Assembly (NCBI GenBank): GCA_963575745.1
Contig: CAUYUJ010015961.1
Coordinates: forward strand, 1-64,000
DNA from: Prorocentrum cordatum
Lineage: Eukaryota > Sar > Dinophyceae > Prorocentrales > Prorocentraceae
Length of the DNA: 64,000 nucleotides
Reading direction: 5' to 3'
Below the pieces are notes generated by a model. The model had not been told where the DNA came from. It searched no databases and saw only the letters and a program-made list of their open reading frames with translations. The translations under genes were made by a program, and so were the position numbers. Below, one piece after another: positions 61,508-64,000 of this stretch (its first letter is position 1; the number at the start of each line of letters is the position of its first letter).

Positions 61508-62110
61508 GGTAGAACCACGCGCGCTTTGTGCGCGTTTAGGTTCTAGTCCATGGCATTTGGAAGCATATTGGGCCGTCTCAGGAACACTTTAGAACGTCTT
61601 GAAGCTAACTGCACGGGCATCGGCCCAAGGATAACGCAGTGCCATTGCGGAGGACAACAACCAAGGAGGAGAACACAATACTCGGAGAACGACGACGACG
61701 AAGAGAAGATCACAAACGGGGGAACGAACGACGAAACGACGGGGGAACGGAAAGAAACGTAAGGCGCCCGCTGGACCGCGCGCCCTCCGCAGCGACCGAT
61801 GTCCCGTGAAACGAGGTGGTTAATGGGGACGGAGGAGGAGGAGACCGCAACGAACAGACGCGGGCATGCAAGGAGGAAAAGCAAGGAGCGGCAGGAGCAA
61901 CACGAAGCGAGCAACCGTGCGGGGGGCGGTCTTATATCCCTCTTTGGCTGTCTTGTGGTGGTCTTGTGGCCCTCTTGGGTGATTTCGGGCGGGTCTGGAG
62001 GGTATATTTGGCCGGTGGCCGGCTTGCTTCAGCAGCGCCAAATACGTGATATCGCGGCACGACATTCCTTCAAACAACACTGAAACATCATAGCATTGGC
62101 CGTTGGTGTC
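61508..62110. other. Unassigned stretch
   Basis: GACGACGACGAAGAG at 61,691 and GGAGGAGGAGGAGACC at 61,835 are short purine-rich runs. No gene is recognised. Confidence 0.45.
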
Positions 62111-62111
62111 C

Positions 62112-62135
62112 TTGTATGTATACACACATGTATGG

Positions 62136-62175
<40 letters not shown>

Positions 62176-62222
62176 GTGTATATATCTATATATGTATATA
62201 TATATACAACTGTATATGTACA
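62112..62222. repeat. TA-rich microsatellite
   Basis: Alternating TA with TGTATA interruptions, similar to the arrays at 28,951 and 61,401. Confidence 0.96.
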
Positions 62223-62841
62223 CCCTTCGGTCCATCCCGCCACCGCGCCCAAATTGTAGGTCACAAGCCGCTTGGATGCACATGGACATCTCTTAGGAGG
62301 CCGCTCGGAAGCCTCTCGGAGGCGATTTTGGGGGGTCCTGGGGCCCCTCCCGTGCCGTGATTTTTGGGCCTCTCGGCGGTCTCCTGGGTTTTCTGGTGGA
62401 CCTGTCCAATGAGGAGAGGGCCGCGTCCAACGCTACACGCAGCTGCAAAGGACTGTGCCCTTCGCCTGGTATGACTTCCAGGGTCTTGGATAGGGCCCGC
62501 CAGAGGCACTCCCCTGGTGGGCCTCCGAGCCCCCTCGTCCTCCTCTTTCGCGTTGTGCACTTCCGCCCTGCGCCGCGAGTAAACTTCTGACCTTCTCGTC
62601 CAATATGTCGCGTGTCCTGCCTGCCGGTGTCTGCAGCCATGCTTGGCACTCGTTTGTGTTGGACCACTCCTGCTTGGAAGTCTGGTCGCGCAACAACGCT
62701 GTATATGCATGCGTACGTGGACGCGCATGCATAAGGACGTGATCATATTTGCACTCATGCACGAACATGCGTGTGCAATGCGTGCCTCCTGAACACGCGA
62801 GTCACACAATACGTCGCCGAGTAGGAACATGGTTGAAACAT
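62223..62841. other. Unassigned stretch
   Basis: A CCTCTTGGG-like low-complexity word occurs at 62,290-62,400. No gene is recognised. Confidence 0.45.
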
Positions 62842-63033
62842 TCGGGGGCGGCCAAGAGGGGGGGGTCCAAGAGGGGAGCTCGCAAATCATGGCCCGCGGC
62901 ATGTGTGCGGCCCAGGGGGGGTCCGGGGACGTATTGAAATCAGAAGGGGCGCCATGACATCTGGGGGCATATCATGGCCCCTGCCATGATACCCAACTCC
63001 CCTAGTCATCACCCCCCTCTTGGCCGCCCCCGA
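62842..63033. mobile_element. MITE family 3, copy 2 (192 bp, opposite orientation)
   Basis: The left end TCGGGGGCGGCCAAGAGGGG and the right end CCCCTCTTGGCCGCCCCCGA are nearly perfect inverted complements. Its reverse complement matches the copy at 26,062 along the whole length, including ATCATGGC..GGGCCATGATAT and CACATGCCGC. No clear target duplication: left flank AACAT, right flank AGATA. Confidence 0.88.
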
Positions 63034-63487
63034 AGATACCCGCTCGGCTCAACTAGCCGAGGGCCACTCGCGAGAGGGGGCGGCAAGAAAAAACGCGCCG
63101 CTCTAGACAGGCGGGCGGACCACGGAGGGCGCACCGCGTAAAGCAGGGCCACATGCGCCGTGGTGGGCTGCCTCGGGCCCACGGCTTGCTGGGCAAGGGC
63201 AGGTCCGGGGGATGCCAACAACGATTGGTCGAACGGCGAGGAGCGACCCAGCCATCTGGAGCGACCCAGCTGGCATGGTTGGGCTGACTAAAGATCGGAT
63301 TGAAGCTCAAGAGCTTTGAACACATGATGCGTGGTGCGTTGCAGATGCTCCAGTGTTCTGCGTTGTTGTGTAGCACGCATGCGGCTGACTCGACCCACCA
63401 CATAAGATAAGATGCCATGTCATGTATGCATCGGTATCTGTGGGGCAGTAGCGAGCGAAGAACGGCACACAAAAACTGTTCCGTCAC
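63034..63487. other. Unassigned stretch
   Basis: No gene or repeat is recognised. Confidence 0.45.
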
Positions 63488-63583
63488 CGGGGGCGCCTGT
63501 CCCAAGGCGGCTGGAAAATTGATACCTTGACGTGCCACCGTAAGGGTATAAACGTTCCGGCCGCCTTAAGACAGGCGCCCCCG
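63488..63583. mobile_element. 96-bp hairpin-forming inverted-repeat element
   Basis: The left arm CGGGGGCGCCTGTCCCAAGG continues CGGCTGGAA (63,488-63,516). The right arm TTCCGGCCGCCTTAAGACAG continues GCGCCCCCG (63,555-63,583). 26 of 29 positions pair. The loop holds a smaller inverted pair ATACCTT / AAGGGTAT. This could be a very short MITE or a structured RNA. No target duplication is visible. Confidence 0.78.
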
Positions 63584-64000
63584 ACAGCGAAACAAATCAT
63601 TGTATACCGTCTTTAGCCCGTTAAAATCAGGCCGTCTCCGAAACAATACCTTGCCCTGAAACTAGGCTCCTCATTATCACCACGTGCTCTCTTATCCGCC
63701 ACCGTGCCTCTGGGCACGGGCTGGGCGTGCCATCAGGTCCTTTCCCTGATCTTCTAAGCCTCAATCCTCACTCCTGAGGGGTCCGCTAGGGGCCTGGAGC
63801 CCAAATTGCCAAATCTCCCAAGGCTTGCCGCGGCTCGTCAGGGGCCTCCCGCATCTCCCCGCGTGACTTGTTCGGGCCAAAGAGGGCCCCAAGTCGGACA
63901 AAGAGAGCCCCAAGAGGCTCCCAAGATGCTCTAACAGGGCTTTGAGACGCCGAATGATCGCCTCAAGCCGCCCAAAGTGGCCTCAAGACGGCCCCAGAAC
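63584..64000. other. Unassigned end of window, low-complexity from 63,880
   Basis: The last 120 bp are the reverse form of the CTTGGGGCC-word family seen at 27 kb. No gene is recognised. Confidence 0.5.

Noticed and set aside
60134-61546. 470-codon plus-strand frame
   Set aside because: No domain, it spans a diverged internal repeat, and it ends in TA-repeat sequence. GC-rich DNA gives such frames by chance.

Overview
This window looks like nuclear DNA of a dinoflagellate, with a Prorocentrum-like genome as my best guess. The reasons are high overall GC content, almost no intact genes, decayed LINE and Ty1/copia retrotransposons of the kinds typical of these algae, and a very high load of satellites, minisatellites and small inverted-repeat elements. 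The assignment is inferred from sequence character and remembered protein families, not from a search. I see no rRNA, tRNA, spliced-leader gene, CRISPR array, bacterial operon or viral gene.

Layout. 1-4,830 (+): a decayed non-LTR retrotransposon (LINE-A) with ORF1, AP-endonuclease, reverse transcriptase and a cysteine-rich tail, broken by frameshifts and stops. 5,024-8,773 (-): a second decayed LINE (LINE-B) with endonuclease, RT and an RNase H end, lying tail-to-tail with the first. 8,922-9,664 (-): two unidentified ORFs. 10-18 kb: small dispersed repeats, trinucleotide arrays and two miniature inverted-repeat element (MITE) families, including one element nested in another. 18.3-21.6 kb: a degenerate minisatellite open in several frames. 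22-27 kb: more MITEs and two tandem arrays, one of which carries the end sequence of a MITE. 27-39.5 kb: almost wholly tandem repeats (about 440-bp units, TA repeats, a G-rich minisatellite of about 30 units, a 90-bp satellite) plus an 884-bp element with nearly perfect 38-bp inverted ends. 39.5-43.8 kb: mostly unassigned, with a second copy of the 25-kb satellite in two orientations.

43.9-49.6 kb (-): a long but broken Ty1/copia pol region in canonical order (protease, GAG-pre-integrase, integrase, RT, RNase H). Probable gag-side sequence continues to about 55.1 kb. 55.2-64 kb: unassigned sequence, further members of the MITE families, a pyrimidine-rich CTACT region, TA-rich microsatellites and a short hairpin element near 63.5 kb.

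There is no pathway of cooperating host genes here. The biology is that of transposable elements and their derivatives. The most interesting features are the MITE families, confirmed by inverted ends, paired copies, a clean TA-target nested insertion and candidate target-site duplications, and the apparent conversion of one MITE terminus into a 69-bp satellite. Translations of retroelement domains are frame-by-frame readings of broken coding sequence. No restored protein is given.
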